Of a stretch of 64,000 nucleotides of DNA, positions 1 through 11,558 are shown piece after piece (position 1 is the stretch's first letter; each line of letters starts with the position of its first letter). The notes under the pieces are model-generated. The model did no database searches. It saw nothing but the letters and a program-made list of their open reading frames with translations, and was not told the origin of the DNA. Source of the stretch: Steinernema hermaphroditum. Lineage: Eukaryota; Nematoda; Chromadorea; Rhabditida; Steinernematidae. The position numbers were made by a program, and so were the translations under genes. Where the stretch lies: positions 2,542,001 to 2,606,000 of the forward strand of contig CM059625.1 in assembly GCA_030435675.1 (NCBI GenBank). The letters are read 5' to 3'.

Positions 1-1525
1 CAACTGAGGTAACGGCGTAAAAAACAAAGTTATCTGGCGGTTATCCGGATTTTCCGTTGATAAGATGGGTGCTATAGAGAAAAGCGACCCCCGGTTGTGG
101 CTGTCTGAAGTTTTACATTACTAAACAGCTCTGATGTCCTCACTGCTTTCTAACTACGCCGCTAAAGGAACTAACTGCAATATAAACATAAAATGTGGCT
201 CTTTCCAACTGGCACCAAAGGTACATAATTAATTACAGCTAAATAACACAACATAAATCGGCCGTCTTACTTGAGAGACTGTTGAATCTGATCATGCCTG
301 TAGGTTGTGACTGCAATATAGCATAGTTCGATAGCCAGAGAACACGGGATTGCCGTCCTACTTGTTGTTGGGTATTTAGCATCTAACGCAACAACAAGTA
401 GGACAGCACTCCAGCATCCCTACTGCTCAGAGCAAATAAAGTACAACCACTCGGTGCAGGTTGCAGAACGTGAACTGATGTGCGATTGCTGCAGTACACG
501 ATAATGTGTACTCTGTTTCGTGGTGTGACCGCGGTTAAACATCGCATGTTCGTTCAAGGCTTAATAAAGTTAATTTCCTCTTCGAACCTCTTTGTGAAAA
601 CACTAGTACATTTCATAAGTTCGGTTTGTGGCCGCTAAAGCCGACAAAGTCAGTCGTTCATTTGCCATATTTGCAACCTCTAATATTCACCAGATTGTCT
701 CACTCGTGTCGCGGTGGCGAGCGTTCGGTCCCTCCGGTCGCTCTCTGAGCGTCGGGTTGGTCAGACAGCAAACCCTGTGGCAGTTGTGAGTGTTCCGGCT
801 TCCAGAGGGAATTGGGACACCCGGAAGCCGTAGTCCCACCACCGCTGACAACAAGATGTCCGACGCCAGAAATCCGACGCCCGACGCTGCGTGAGATGTC
901 ATCCCGAAGGTCACCGACGCTCTGAGGACACCAATACTGAGGAAGACGCAACCCCCGAACCACGGACTCATCTCTCCGTAGCAGATGCGAGCTCAGAAGC
1001 CTCCTCTGACGCAGAAGCCTCCTCAAACGCCCCGAGAAGAAGAAGTTCGGCCGCCATTTCCGGAGTTTCGCCGATTCCCAGATGCCCCGTGAAGCGCGCT
1101 GTCTCCCACCGGTTCGACGTCAACGCCGTGCCAGGAATGAAGCCGTCTACAAGTGATATCCTCTGTTGTCTATTAATCGGTGTCATGCAAGGCGTAACGC
1201 CTTTAATTCATGAAGTAAAATCGTAAAAATCGTGAAATATTCACCAAAAAAACATAACTTTAGGGAGTGTTCAGAGATGTGCGAGTTGTGTCCCCACTTG
1301 TGAAACCGGCATTTGTCAAATACCCCTAAATTTTAAGAGAATGACTTACATTTTTCCAACCACTAATCATCGATTGCGTCATTAAATGGAGAATATCGAG
1401 TGCACTTAAATGCGAAAAATCGTCCCACATGTTCATGGTGACTCTTCTCATGGGAAGGAGCTGTGAATGAGGCCGTCTACAAGTGTTCTGTTAATGGCGG
1501 TTAAACATCGTTAACTGTTATTGTG
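1..1525. other. Intergenic left edge, no supported gene
   Basis: No gene is supported here. Bases 700-1230 are GC-rich and open in several overlapping frames on both strands, including an acidic, serine-rich plus-strand frame (891-1226) and a minus-strand frame (968-1186). None has splice or poly(A) context that singles it out. A 21-base segment at about 1133-1153 recurs with one mismatch near 1457. A perfect hairpin lies at 355-404 and is listed separately. Confidence 0.4.
355..404. repeat. Perfect 16-bp inverted repeat (hairpin)
   Basis: The left arm GTCCTACTTGTTGTTG (355-370) is the exact reverse complement of the right arm at 389-404, with an 18-base spacer. It could be a foldback element, the end of a small DNA transposon, or a structured transcript. 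Nothing around it decides between these. Confidence 0.85.
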
Positions 1526-1560
1526 TGTTTTATTTGCTGACTGAATATAAGGGCAAATCG

Positions 1561-1911
1561 TCATTTCGGGCAGGCAGAGACAACATAGCAGCCGGGTGGA
1601 GGATATTGAGGAGGATCCGGTGATGCTGGACTGTAATCTGGGGACGCGGGACTACAGTCGGAATCCGGGGACGCGGGACTACTCCAAAACGAAAATTGCC
1701 TCTCGACGGTATGTTGCGGTGGCAATGTCGGACTGCCGCCCGAAGAGTGGACAGAGAGAGATTCAACAGTTTGGGTGCGAGTATCGCTGGATTCTGCATC
1801 GTCGTCACCGTAGGCCACGTCAACTTCAATCAGCTCTCCACTGTCCATCATTTCAGAGAGCTCCTCGGCACTCAGGTTTTCCTCAGCGGGAGAGGTGGAA
1901 TTCGTTGTCAT
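1561..1911 (-). CDS. Small acidic, proline-rich protein, function unknown
   Basis: An uninterrupted 116-codon frame runs on the minus strand. The first half is acidic and serine/threonine-rich (many Glu and Asp at residues 9-45). The second half is low complexity, with three copies of SPASPD within about residues 78-98, ending in a proline-rich tail with a few cysteines. The phrase YSPASPD recalls the heptad repeat of the RNA polymerase II tail, but the copies are too few and irregular to claim homology. An AATAAA lies about 30 bases beyond the stop on the minus strand (about 1527-1532). A TTTAG-type acceptor lies upstream of the ATG at about 1960, so the start is plausible as a trans-spliced or 5'-UTR-spliced message. 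No domain is recognised. A missed upstream exon is possible. Confidence 0.55.
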   Translation of the reverse strand: MTTNSTSPAEENLSAEELSEMMDSGELIEVDVAYGDDDAESSDTRTQTVESLSVHSSGGSPTLPPQHTVERQFSFWSSPASPDSDCSPASPDYSPASPDPPQYPPPGCYVVSACPK

Positions 1912-4900
1912 GTTTCAAGTTCGGAAACGTTGTGAGAAACGTGCAACGCAAAATATCTAAACAATTGAATAGAACAGACTGAACCGGAAGTTGCAATACC
2001 CTTGCGGATTTGGAAACGAGCTTACGGGCACAATCGATAGAACAGAAGCTCACTGCCTGCAATCCCACTGGCTTTGAAGCATCAGAATCAAGGTGGTGGC
2101 CCAACACGTTCACTACTAACAGCAAAGAACGCCATCTGGACATCAAAACGAGAGCTTATAGCATGAGAGCTCGGAAAGGAGGCGCGCACCTCCGCCTTAT
2201 GTAACAACACGGAGCTATATGGGCGACCAGCGGCTGATTGTTTACGGGTTTAGCAAGAATGTGCCAGAAGGTGCGCTAAGATGTTGTTTTATGTTCACAC
2301 GAGATATTCTGCTAATTGCACGTCGGCGATTATACTTCATCCAGCTAATGGTCAGAGATCATAGGCATAAGTCTTTAAGCGAACACCGGAAAGATCGCAC
2401 ATAACCAATCGTAATGTTTCCGCTTGTGTAGTGGGTCGTAGTCTACTTTAGTGATAGTTACTCTGTGTCGCTTCATTTTTTCCATGAGGTTCAACAAGAA
2501 CGGACGGTCGTCGCCCCCTTGGAGACGGACCCTTAGTGTTGTTTGCTCCTCTGAATAGTTGTTGGTTTCTGTGCTCTCCGATCACCATCATTTGCATAAC
2601 CATTTTGCCGAACGGAACCGCAGAGAAAGGCATGGGAACGGAATCTGCCGAAAGAGCAACGTGCACAAAGAAAGGAAAGAGGCAACCTCAGCGATGGGCT
2701 CCCAAAGGCCGTGCCGCCTCTGTCGTTGAAATGGAGGATCTTTCGGGGAAGAAATTTGGGTTGGAACGTTGTTTTACTGCCAACAGAAACCGAGCATACT
2801 GGACAACCGAAACATAAACCAGTATATCCAGAAAATAAACTAGACGTAACTGTCCCTCCTGGTGTCATCCACAACTCCTTTTATTGCGTTCCCATTCTCT
2901 AATAGCTGAGGAAGCTTCCGATCACTCGATTTACATCGAGGTTCAATGAACGGCGGGAAGGGGTATTCAGCGATGCGAATGGCACATTCAATAGAGGCCG
3001 ATTTCGGAACACAGCTGTCCAAGAAGGATGCCTATTTTTGAATGAAACAAAATGGTACTGTATGGAAGATGCCCCACGTTGTTTGCATTTTTATTGTTTG
3101 AAGTCTTGAAGACTTTCTTATAAGGTTATTTTAGAGAGTGTCTATTTTAAGTGGTGTTAGTGTTTTGTTTCCACCAATGCGACCAATCATAACAACAGCA
3201 AAGTTGTAGCTACTTTAAGCCAGTAATATTTCAGAAAGTTTTGAATAGAAATCTCCACTGTTTTGTGGAAAACGTTCTGGCTCACTTTACCTCTCTTTCC
3301 CACCGTACGTGATACAAAGAGCTCTGTGTCTGCTTCCTTAAAAGTTGGTGCCAGCGATAGTGATGTTTTCGAATCACGCAATTTGTTTATAATAAAGGAT
3401 GTATTTACTGTCATGACAAGGCACCGGAAGCTGTTTGAATTTCGTAAACATTTGAACGTCAGATTTCCCTTATCCAACCTACGTCATTTGAAGATTGCCA
3501 TACTACGATATTTTTGGTAATGGCTGACAACGGTGACTTCACATGGACCACCATCACATTTGTCTGTTTTCACGGCTGCTCAAATGGAGTGTCGATGAAA
3601 TCATTTGATGTTCAGAGCTGCGTGAAAAGTAGCTTTTTAGTTTTTTGTTCAACGAAAAAGAAGGTTCTCCCTTTACCGGCGACTATTCAAGTGAATTAAG
3701 ATGAGGCCAGCGAGATTTGAACAGTTACAGCCAACTCCATAGAAGACCGCACGGCGATGGAGCCCAGCGTTTAGGTCGTCGAAACTTCTTCACAGGTCCA
3801 CCGGAACTCGTGATAACTCTTTGCAATCTCTAGATGTGATTCCTCCTCTATCGCCATTCTGTATGACAAAATCATTGTCTATTTAATAACTCCTTCAATA
3901 ATGTAAAAAGGGCGAACAAGGCACATGTTGATCGAGCGAACTGCCTAAACCCTCGCTTTTCCACTCTGTCGACTCACAGCTGCCTGATTACCATCTGAAA
4001 GAGCCATCGAAGACGGTGCGCGTTGAGGCAAATGCGCGGGGATGGTCGCAATATTGAGCGCTATTGTTTTTTCGACTTTTTTTTATTGGCTCTTCCACTG
4101 GCGCACGGGGAGCATGATTACCGTGTGAATGGAACAGAAAAAGTGATTGAGGACGATGCGCGTCCTCTAAAATATAAAACGCAATGGATAAGGAACTTCT
4201 CGCCTGTGAAATGTTGCATCCACCATGTTGGAATATGAAAACAAAACCAGTGGCGGCACACAGATGATAGCAATTCGTGCGTGGATTTCGGACATTTTCC
4301 GCATTTGATTATGATGGTTTCTAGTCAGTTTGTTTGCCTGTTAGTACCTATAACGTCCGTCCAATAGGTACCTTCGAATTGCGGAAGAAATCCGAAATTT
4401 CATTTTTTGGTGAACCATCCGAACTGTCTCCTACCCTCTTAGCGATTCAATCTGTGAGTTTGAACAGTTCCGAACGTAAGCATAACTGTTCAGATTCCCA
4501 CGAGCGCCTTTGAGAAAACAGCCAGAAAATTACTTTAAATTCAGAAGGCTCAGGGTGTTTTCTAGTAACGTGCTCATTGTCTCACCGCAGCGTGAACATA
4601 AATTCGTACAGCGAATTTCTCTACTTTAAAGTTGAATATGTTTTCTAACCCTCATGTTGTCTTAACCGCCAAATTTGTGGATTCCTCGGTATGTGTTTTT
4701 CTCCGGCGAATGTTGTGCACGATAACTTTGAGAGATCATTCTCCTCCGACGGCAGCTCACCGTTTTCCATAAAAGATGTTATGACTGGCATGAGCGTAGT
4801 TGGTCCCCCAAAACACTGTGTTTACTGCTCCGTACCCATGGTCGTTAATCTGCACAAGTTGTCCCAAAAATGGTTAACTGTTGTGAGTGAACTATGCTTA

Positions 4901-5497
4901 AGCAATTAATTGTTCATTTAGTATACAAAGACACTCCTCGACCGCATCTGTTTCGCTATTGGGCGTTCACGTCGGCGTTATCTCCCCTCAGCGTAATTCG
5001 CACCTTTCAAGTTGCAATTATGAAGCCCCCTCCTCGGAGTTCCATGACGCGATTCTCCCGTTCATTACCTTATGTTTCGTCGAACGTCTCATCCAACCCA
5101 TCGGAACATTTTCGGCGATCACGCGGCGACCCTCCTGTAGGCGGGTCAAAGAACCGTTTACGGTTTTGCCTCCGCCTCTTCGAATCGTCGGTGTTTTGGT
5201 GTGATGGCCTCTTTGTTGGCATCCGAATTTTGAGTTTTCTGTGTTTCAAAATACGCCTAGGTATGCTATGCCTAGGTGTCAACAGCTAATTAGGCGCTAT
5301 CAAAAACCCAGTCCTACAGTCTTCTTTTTGTGAGCTAAGTTGTTGATCTTGCTCGTACACAATTAAGCTATTCACTTATTTGATCAAGTTCTCAATGAAG
5401 CGCAGGTCGTGGCCTCGTAACATGTCTAGATTTCGTGATATTCTTGTTTGTGAAAACAAGCGCAATACCATGCCGATTTTTAGACAACTTTACTACC
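1912..5497. other. Intergenic spacer, no supported gene
   Basis: About 3.6 kb with only short overlapping frames on both strands. None has convincing splice sites, signal peptides, or matches I recognise. A basic minus-strand frame at 5070-5282 and an overlapping plus-strand frame at 4894-5289 compete for the same DNA, and neither can be preferred. A near-palindrome around two CCTAGG boxes lies at about 5254-5280. Confidence 0.4.
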
Positions 5498-5908
5498 ATG
5501 GATGCCCTCGCATTCACCCTTGAGTCGATCCGTCTCCGTGGATCGTGGATTCCTAACCTTCGCTACACTCCGGAAAACAGGTAAGCCTCAACTTCAGCTG
5601 GCAAACACGTGTAGATACTTAGCCACGATGAGGAAAAGCTCCGAGGCGGAAGCTTCGTCGGTCCCCTCATCAACAAGTTCAAGAACTTCTCCCAGAAGAT
5701 CGGTTTGAGCAAGAAGAATGCCACCAAGAAGGACGTGGGAGACAAGAAGCGCACCAAGAAGAATGCCGCCAAGAAGCATGTGGCTAAGAAGAATCCGTCG
5801 AACAACGACGGCTGCAAGAAGGATCAGGCCGTTGTTCATGTTTCTCGCCACCGCGACATGAAGACGCCCCATGTCGTTGGAACTGCAATGGGTCTCTACC
5901 GTGCCTAG
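5498..5908 (+). CDS. Lysine-rich basic protein, function unknown (two exons)
   Basis: Exon 1 is 5498-5580 and exon 2 is 5623-5908. The 42-base intron has a GTAAG donor and a TTAG acceptor, and the frame is kept across a phase-2 junction. A TTTTTAG acceptor lies 14 bases before the ATG, which supports this start. The product is about 122 residues. Residues 1-28 are mixed, a short neutral stretch follows, and then a strongly basic segment (about residues 53-87) carries repeated Lys-Lys pairs spaced by Asn, Ala or Thr. The C-terminus is about 30 residues of ordinary composition ending LYRA. There is no signal peptide or membrane segment. The composition suggests a nucleic-acid-binding or nucleolar protein, but no family is recognised. 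Further upstream exons cannot be excluded. Confidence 0.5.
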
Positions 5909-7783
5909 GACTTCCAACATGCTGATTAGCGAACTTGATTACCTATTTGGTGTCGCAAATGTAATATAATCCCTGTAGTTAGTGCACATTTGCCATGTAC
6001 AGCCCAACCTCTACATCACTTTATCCGTACTTGATGCTGGAGCTTCGGATGATAAATTCATATTACAAAATATGGCTTTTTAAGCATCGAACTTCATTAC
6101 TACGGTTACTACCCTTCTGAACACTAGTTTAGGCAGCTTCCTCATAATGAGAAATCAACGACGAATGGCGTGCCTGAAAGGACAGAGAATCGAGTTGAAT
6201 TTCTCCTTGTCTCTATTTAATTTGCTTATGGATTAGCATGTTCGATCAGAAAGCAAAGAAAAAGCATAGTAACTACGCTGAGATTGCCCTCATTGCTGTC
6301 TGTATGTTCTATTTGTACGTTCAAGACACAGTGAAGGATCGAACTTCATTAGTACGGTCCCTACCATTTAGAACAATAGTTTTGGCAGCTTCCTCATAAT
6401 GAGAAATCAACGACGAATGGCGTGCCTGACAAGAGAAAGTGGTCTACCGGAAAGGAGAGAGAATCGATTTAAATTTCTCCTTGTCTCTGTTGAATTTGAT
6501 TACGGATTTGTATGTTAGATCATAAAGCAAAGAAAACGAACAATAACTGCGCTGAGATTGCTCTCATTGCTGCTTGTATCTTCGATGTTAACCGATACCG
6601 ATAACTCGACGATATTTCCGCGTGTTGCTTCTGTCTTCCAAACCATTTAATTGCCACTTTTTCAGTAAATAAGTTTTAACGTTGTCAAAGAGATTTGAGT
6701 TTTTATTATTTTGTGCGACGACAATGTCCACAACCTTTCCACTTAAAATGCGTTCGGCTATTAACACTTTGTTTTTGTTAGATTACAGTACATCAAAAGG
6801 TTGGAGGTGAACTAGAACTTGCCTCTCGAGACTACTGACCGAGAGCACTGCCATTCAACTATCCGAACATCAATCGCTTTTGAGTGCCAAATCCACATGA
6901 CTGGGACGACAAGGTGGCTTATCCCTGGCCGCGTATCTGGCTGTGTGTGAAGATCTTAAGGTCGATTACGCTCATTAGAATAATTAAAAGTTCGTTGCTA
7001 TTTTAGGAGTTTCGACGGTTCCTACATATTCCGTGAAGCGCGCCGCCGACGATTGTGGCGCACAATGCGCAATGCCTTGAATGCACGAATTAAACTTGCG
7101 AAAGTAGATACTGTTGCCGCTCTGTTTTTGATTAAGTCCTTTGTTGCGTATCGAAGCAACTGTGATGCGTGAATGGCGGCTCGCAGGTGCGGCGGAAAAG
7201 GCGCGAAGTTTCTCGACAGTTTTATCGAAGTGCAATGCTCATCACCGCTCAGGAGGGAAGTCATTTGTGCTGCATTGCCGCACAAAGCAGTCGGATGCGT
7301 ACTGACGTCCATATGCACTTTTACATTTGTCATCTGAGAAGCGTTTCGGTTTTGTGCCGATCGGCTACAACAAAGGCCACATACTATTTACTGCAGGATT
7401 TATTGAGCAGAGAAGGCGTTAATTAGCTCACGCCCTTGTGTCAACTAGTTAATGAGTGAAAAGACGTGAGTACGCAGCTTTCACCGAAGAGTTTTTCACC
7501 ATTTGAAATGGAATCCAGTGCAAGCTTAAGTGTGCTCGTGTTTATAATGTAACCGGAGGCAGTAAAATTGTGTATTCCATCGGCATAGTAAGCAGAGAAG
7601 AACCTATGTAGTCGACCGGATAGTGCAACTGTATTTTCAAGCAGTGATCCTTCTTGGCGGGCTTCTTTAAGGCAAAGTTCGCTTCCGCCTTCTAGCAATA
7701 TACTTCACTGGTTCCTTCATCTGACTTCGTTGCGAGCGTCTGAATTTTTTTATTCTGGAATTTTCAGGAGCTTGATTTCAGAA
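5909..7783. other. Spacer carrying a direct duplication
   Basis: No gene is supported. The main content is the diverged direct duplication at 6085-6584. Short frames at 6984-7426 overlap on both strands with no splice context. Confidence 0.45.
6085..6584. repeat. Diverged direct duplication of about 230 bases
   Basis: Bases of about 6085-6308 are repeated at about 6339-6584. Both copies start at CGAACTTCATTA and share CAGCTTCCTCATAATGAGAA, ACGACGAATGGCGTGCCTGA and a later CTGAGATTGC block. The second copy has a short insertion around 6430-6455 and scattered substitutions. No coding potential is evident. This looks like a local segmental duplication or two copies of a dispersed repeat. Confidence 0.85.
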
Positions 7784-8794
7784 ATGAACGAAGAAGATCA
7801 GCGTATGTCCACCTCGTCTTCCCTTACCCGAGCACCATCGCCTACGCTGTTTTCAATCGACACCGAAAGGACAGATGGAAGTCGACGCGTTCGAAGCAAC
7901 CTTTCCACGGCGGAGATTTTGACGTACAAAGTGACAACACCCGGCAATTCCGTTCCGGAATCTTCAAAATGCATAAAGGCAGGAGCTGCCTAACATTAAA
8001 ACAAACCGTTGGAATTATAGTTTCTTTGCTTCAATTGTCGAGGTAATCACATCCGCGACTTCTGCCCGCACCCTCGCAATCAATCGGCGACTCGGAAGTC
8101 ATGGAGCGAGTTCCGTGCAGCGTAGGTTGATGACAGATAATAATGTATTTATCAGTATATGTTCAGACTACAACCACGTTCAGTGCCAATTGTAAGCACG
8201 AGGTACAGACCCGGGCTTATATCTCGAAAACTTCGAGCAGCACTCGGCCTGCAGGAGCGCGACCTTCCCCCATGGACTTACCGGATGAGAGAGCAAGGAT
8301 ACCCGCCGACATACTTAAAGGAGTGCGTCTATTTTGAACGGTTCTTTATAACGTGGTTTTATTCATCTTCAGAGCCGCCATATACGATACAGGCGACCCC
8401 ACGAACCTACTGAGCTTCCACTTTCTGGACAATGAACAGAATGAGGAAGAAGATCGGAAGGAGCGTAAGTGTTCTGCACTGTTATTCCGTTATTTACAAA
8501 GTGCTTATTGCAGGACTGCATCTTCTGCAACCGCCCACTCTTGACCCTGAAAAGATCATCAAGTACGTTGGATTCACAGCGGAAATCCCTCACGATGAAC
8601 ACGTATGAAAGCTTATTTATCCGTTTATGATATACCTCTATTTTCAGTACGGAACGTCATTCCAAGTACCACCGTTCCATCTCGTCGTGAGCAAACTACA
8701 AGACGATCTGAGGAAAAAGTGGCGGGACGACATTAAATCCCGCTCTCGAGATCGAAGGACGTTTGGTAAAGCAGATCGTGAAGCAGGTGTTTAA
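7784..8794 (+). CDS. ZCCHC8-like protein: CCHC zinc knuckle plus PSP domain
   Basis: Exons read as 7784-about 7930/7977, 8021-8121, 8167-about 8324, about 8375-8464, 8514-8602 and 8648-8794. Exon 2 encodes the CCHC knuckle CFNCRGNHIRDFCPHPRN. Exon 3 encodes a PSP domain (PGLISRKLRAALGL, then LPPWTYRMREQGYPP, then LKE). Later exons continue with YDTGD and KIIKYVGF blocks, as in the ZCCHC8 family. In animals ZCCHC8 is the scaffold of the nuclear exosome targeting complex, joining the helicase MTR4 to RBM7, and its PSP region contacts RBM7. The predicted product is only about 250 residues, much shorter than the human protein. It starts just before the knuckle and ends in a basic, Arg/Asp-rich tail, so the long N- and C-terminal regions are missing or lie in exons I did not find. 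Two junctions are unresolved: the exon 1 donor, and the exon 3 to 4 junction, which fits only with a GC donor and a CAGAG acceptor. Confidence 0.75.
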
Positions 8795-10975
8795 ATTGTT
8801 TAAATATATTGCAAAGCTATTAAATTTTACTGGTTTTAAGCTTGTTAACATTTTATTGGTTTGTCGATACATCAAGCCGTTGACAAAGAAGATAAGGAGT
8901 ACAGAAGTTCAGTAATTTTTTTGTTTAACCGAACAACTGGAAGGATCCCAGGACAGCGCGTTGTAAAGACGGCGTATCTAATGAACTTCTGATCTCGGCG
9001 ACCTTTGAACAGGTTGAGGAAGTAATGACGGAAGGAGCTATGCATTGGTCTCTGGGAGATATCAAGATGCCTGAAGAGATTTTCAGGCTCTTATATATGC
9101 GTTAGATTTTTATTAGACTTCACATTGGGCTCATCAGGTTATAGCGTCTTGGCGACAAATCAAACGACAAACACACAATTTCCAACAGCTCGTATTGTTT
9201 TGAGACGAAAAGACTGATCTGTTATGCATAACTGTGGTTACTGTGAAGACTTGATTAGAAGCGGCCATGGCAAATTAGTCTATTAGTATCTCTACATGCG
9301 GCTATCATAAATACGAGAAGGGAAACAGGAGGATATTCTGATAATCCGCTCTGTGAAGCCAGTAAGTGGTCAGAAAGGAACCTATGACGAGCATTATGTG
9401 CGCATCGGCTTGATATGCAGGCCTTTTAGTCTATCAGTGTCTCTACATCTATTGGCCTTTTATGAGAAGTATTTTATGTACGTTTATACTAGGGTAAAAG
9501 TCTGAAATGTATCTTGTCCCCTTTTATCTAACAAAGACCTTATCAACAAGCGACTTTTTTTGCCGAAATCTCTCCGCAGCGCAAAAAGTGTAAACCGTCG
9601 CGCTTGATGGAACATCTGGAAACGATCAGACGCTCTTTGTGTAACAATTCCTAGACGCCAACCGCGCTGATAGCGTCGATTTTTCTGAAGGAAAATGCTG
9701 TAAAAACGGTATCTTATAGGGAGAGCTTCTACGTCCGTTACATGCAATGGAATACATAATTTTGCGAAGTAACGAAGTTCTCTGACAATCAAAGAGCAGT
9801 AAATTAGTACTTTTAGAAAAATCGAATTATTGAGCTGCAATATCCATGTAGGGTGTGGTGTAGTGGATACTTGCTCGCGCGGTGCAGGCTTACGTTTTCT
9901 GAAGGTAGGCTAAATCAGAATTCTGTAATATAGCTGAATTGTTTAATACAATATACAGGCTGGTGTTCCTTTTTTGAAATGAATGTCTGAGTGTCCCGTG
10001 GTTCATGTAACTCGCAATTGAGTCTTTTCCCTATAACTGAGACAAGCAATATCAACAGGCTAAAATTCCTCAATTTGCTCTACAGGTGATACCAGTTCAC
10101 ATTTTCATGCAAAGATATAACTTTGGTTCTGAATGGATGCTTTTTACCGTACACATCATCGAAGAAGATCCGTCTTAGGTCAACTTTAACTATAGCATCG
10201 GAATAAACAAATAACGATGAATAACGACATCTGGAAACTGCAGCCTCTACTGCTTATAACGTGCACCTCTATTAGCACACAGCTTATCAAAAGATAACCT
10301 TTCCGATCGCTATTACAATATAGAATCATCACTTATAAGTCATAGCCGTCGCTGTTCATTTCGGAAGAAATTGATTTCGGCACATCCCGATGCTGGTGGA
10401 GAAGATAGGGCCGTTTCGACATCATTTTTATATCGATAAAATGGGCGGGAGCGCCATTCGACGGTGGATAATTTCCTGACTTGTCTGAAACTGGACAGTT
10501 ACAGTAAAACATTCAAAATACACTTCCAGTAAAACACTGAAATTTAAATCCTTTAGGCAACTTTTGAAAAGATGGAGCTATCGCAACTTGGTTATGCTTT
10601 ACGATAGTCTGGTTTTTGAACGCATTTATTTGCTCTCTTTCTGTGCTTTTCACTTACACCTGTTTCGAAGGCACACGTACATGTAGTTGTTGACTTTTCC
10701 GACTGAGCGCCGCGGACGACCTCCCAATTTTCACTAATTTTTTCGAGGTCAGCCGCCGTCGCTAACAGAGCCGCGTCTCGGTAAGACAACGTGCACTCGA
10801 CCGCCGAAAAAAGAGGCGCCGATAACGCCCAGCGCCGGTTGCGATGTTGCGAAGAAAAGAGACGCAAAAGACAAACAAATTTTTTTCTACCCAACGAGTA
10901 CTCGCCCCGTCGCCTTATGGTTTTCTCCTTCCATGGATTCCCTAAACCGACTTTTTCAGATTCTCTGCAGTAAAA
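8795..10975. other. Spacer upstream of ILP1
   Basis: No gene is supported. An A-box-like sequence (TGGTGTAGTGG) near 9856-9866 has no matching B box, so it is at best a tRNA-like remnant. A minus-strand frame at 9484-9840 lacks any supporting context. The last 250 bases before ILP1 turn GC-rich and include the CGATGTTGCG decamer (10842-10851). Confidence 0.4.
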
Positions 10976-11519
10976 ATGGAAAACCGTAGATTTCTTACTG
11001 GCAGCTGCACTGTCTGGAAGGTGCTCTTACTGCTTCTTGGAATCGCTGCCGTCTTTGTAGTTGTTAGAGTAGCCACGTGGGCAATTGTCCGCCATCGCGA
11101 GGACACCGTTGCAAGCCAGACCATGATGGACTCGGCACTGCTGCATGCGGACGGCCCTCGTCGAATGTCGCCCTTTAGGGCTTTCCGACACAAGACCGGC
11201 AGTCTGTGTGGCTCGACGCTGTACGATTTTGTGGTGAAGTTGTGCACCCCAATGGATGCTCCGATGAATGTTCCTTGCTTCAAACACGCCGAACACCCTC
11301 TTGGTAAGGTATCGTAATTTAACTGACGGCTTGTATGGTGCAATTTGAGGCCCCATGAACAAAGATGACGAGCAGAGGGCCGATGCTCTGTGCTGCCTCC
11401 ATCACTGCACCGTCGACGACATCAAGGAAGAATTCTGCTGCACCGACAAAAAGTGCTCCAACAACTGCTTTGGTGGTTTCAACGAGCCCCGCCGAATCTT
11501 TCAGACGAGCGGACATTGA
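10976..11519 (+). CDS. ILP1: membrane-anchored insulin-like peptide
   Basis: Exons 10976-11303 and 11350-11519 are joined at phase 1 by a 46-base intron, giving 165 residues. A CTTTTTCAG acceptor 16 bases before the ATG fits trans-splicing. AATAAA is at 11553. Instead of a cleavable signal peptide, the protein has a 15-residue basic N-terminus followed by a hydrophobic span (residues 16-38), as in a type II signal anchor. The B-like half is C78-x11-C90-x10-C101, opening CGSTLYDFVVKLC, close to the insulin B-chain pattern. The A-like half is C124C125-x3-C129-x9-C139C140-x4-C145-x3-C149. The CC-x3-C spacing and the phase-1 intron between the halves match insulin genes. The second CC and the C-x3-C tail are extra. 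Arg/Lys-rich sites at 62-63 and 71-73 could release the peptide from its anchor. Receptor-ligand function is inferred. Confidence 0.8.
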
Positions 11520-11558
11520 AGTTTGTAACGTTGTACACTAGATGGTTTTGTTAATAAA

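Noticed and set aside
9846..9900. Possible tRNA or SINE head from an A-box match
   Set aside because: TGGTGTAGTGG fits an A box, but no B box follows at the right distance.
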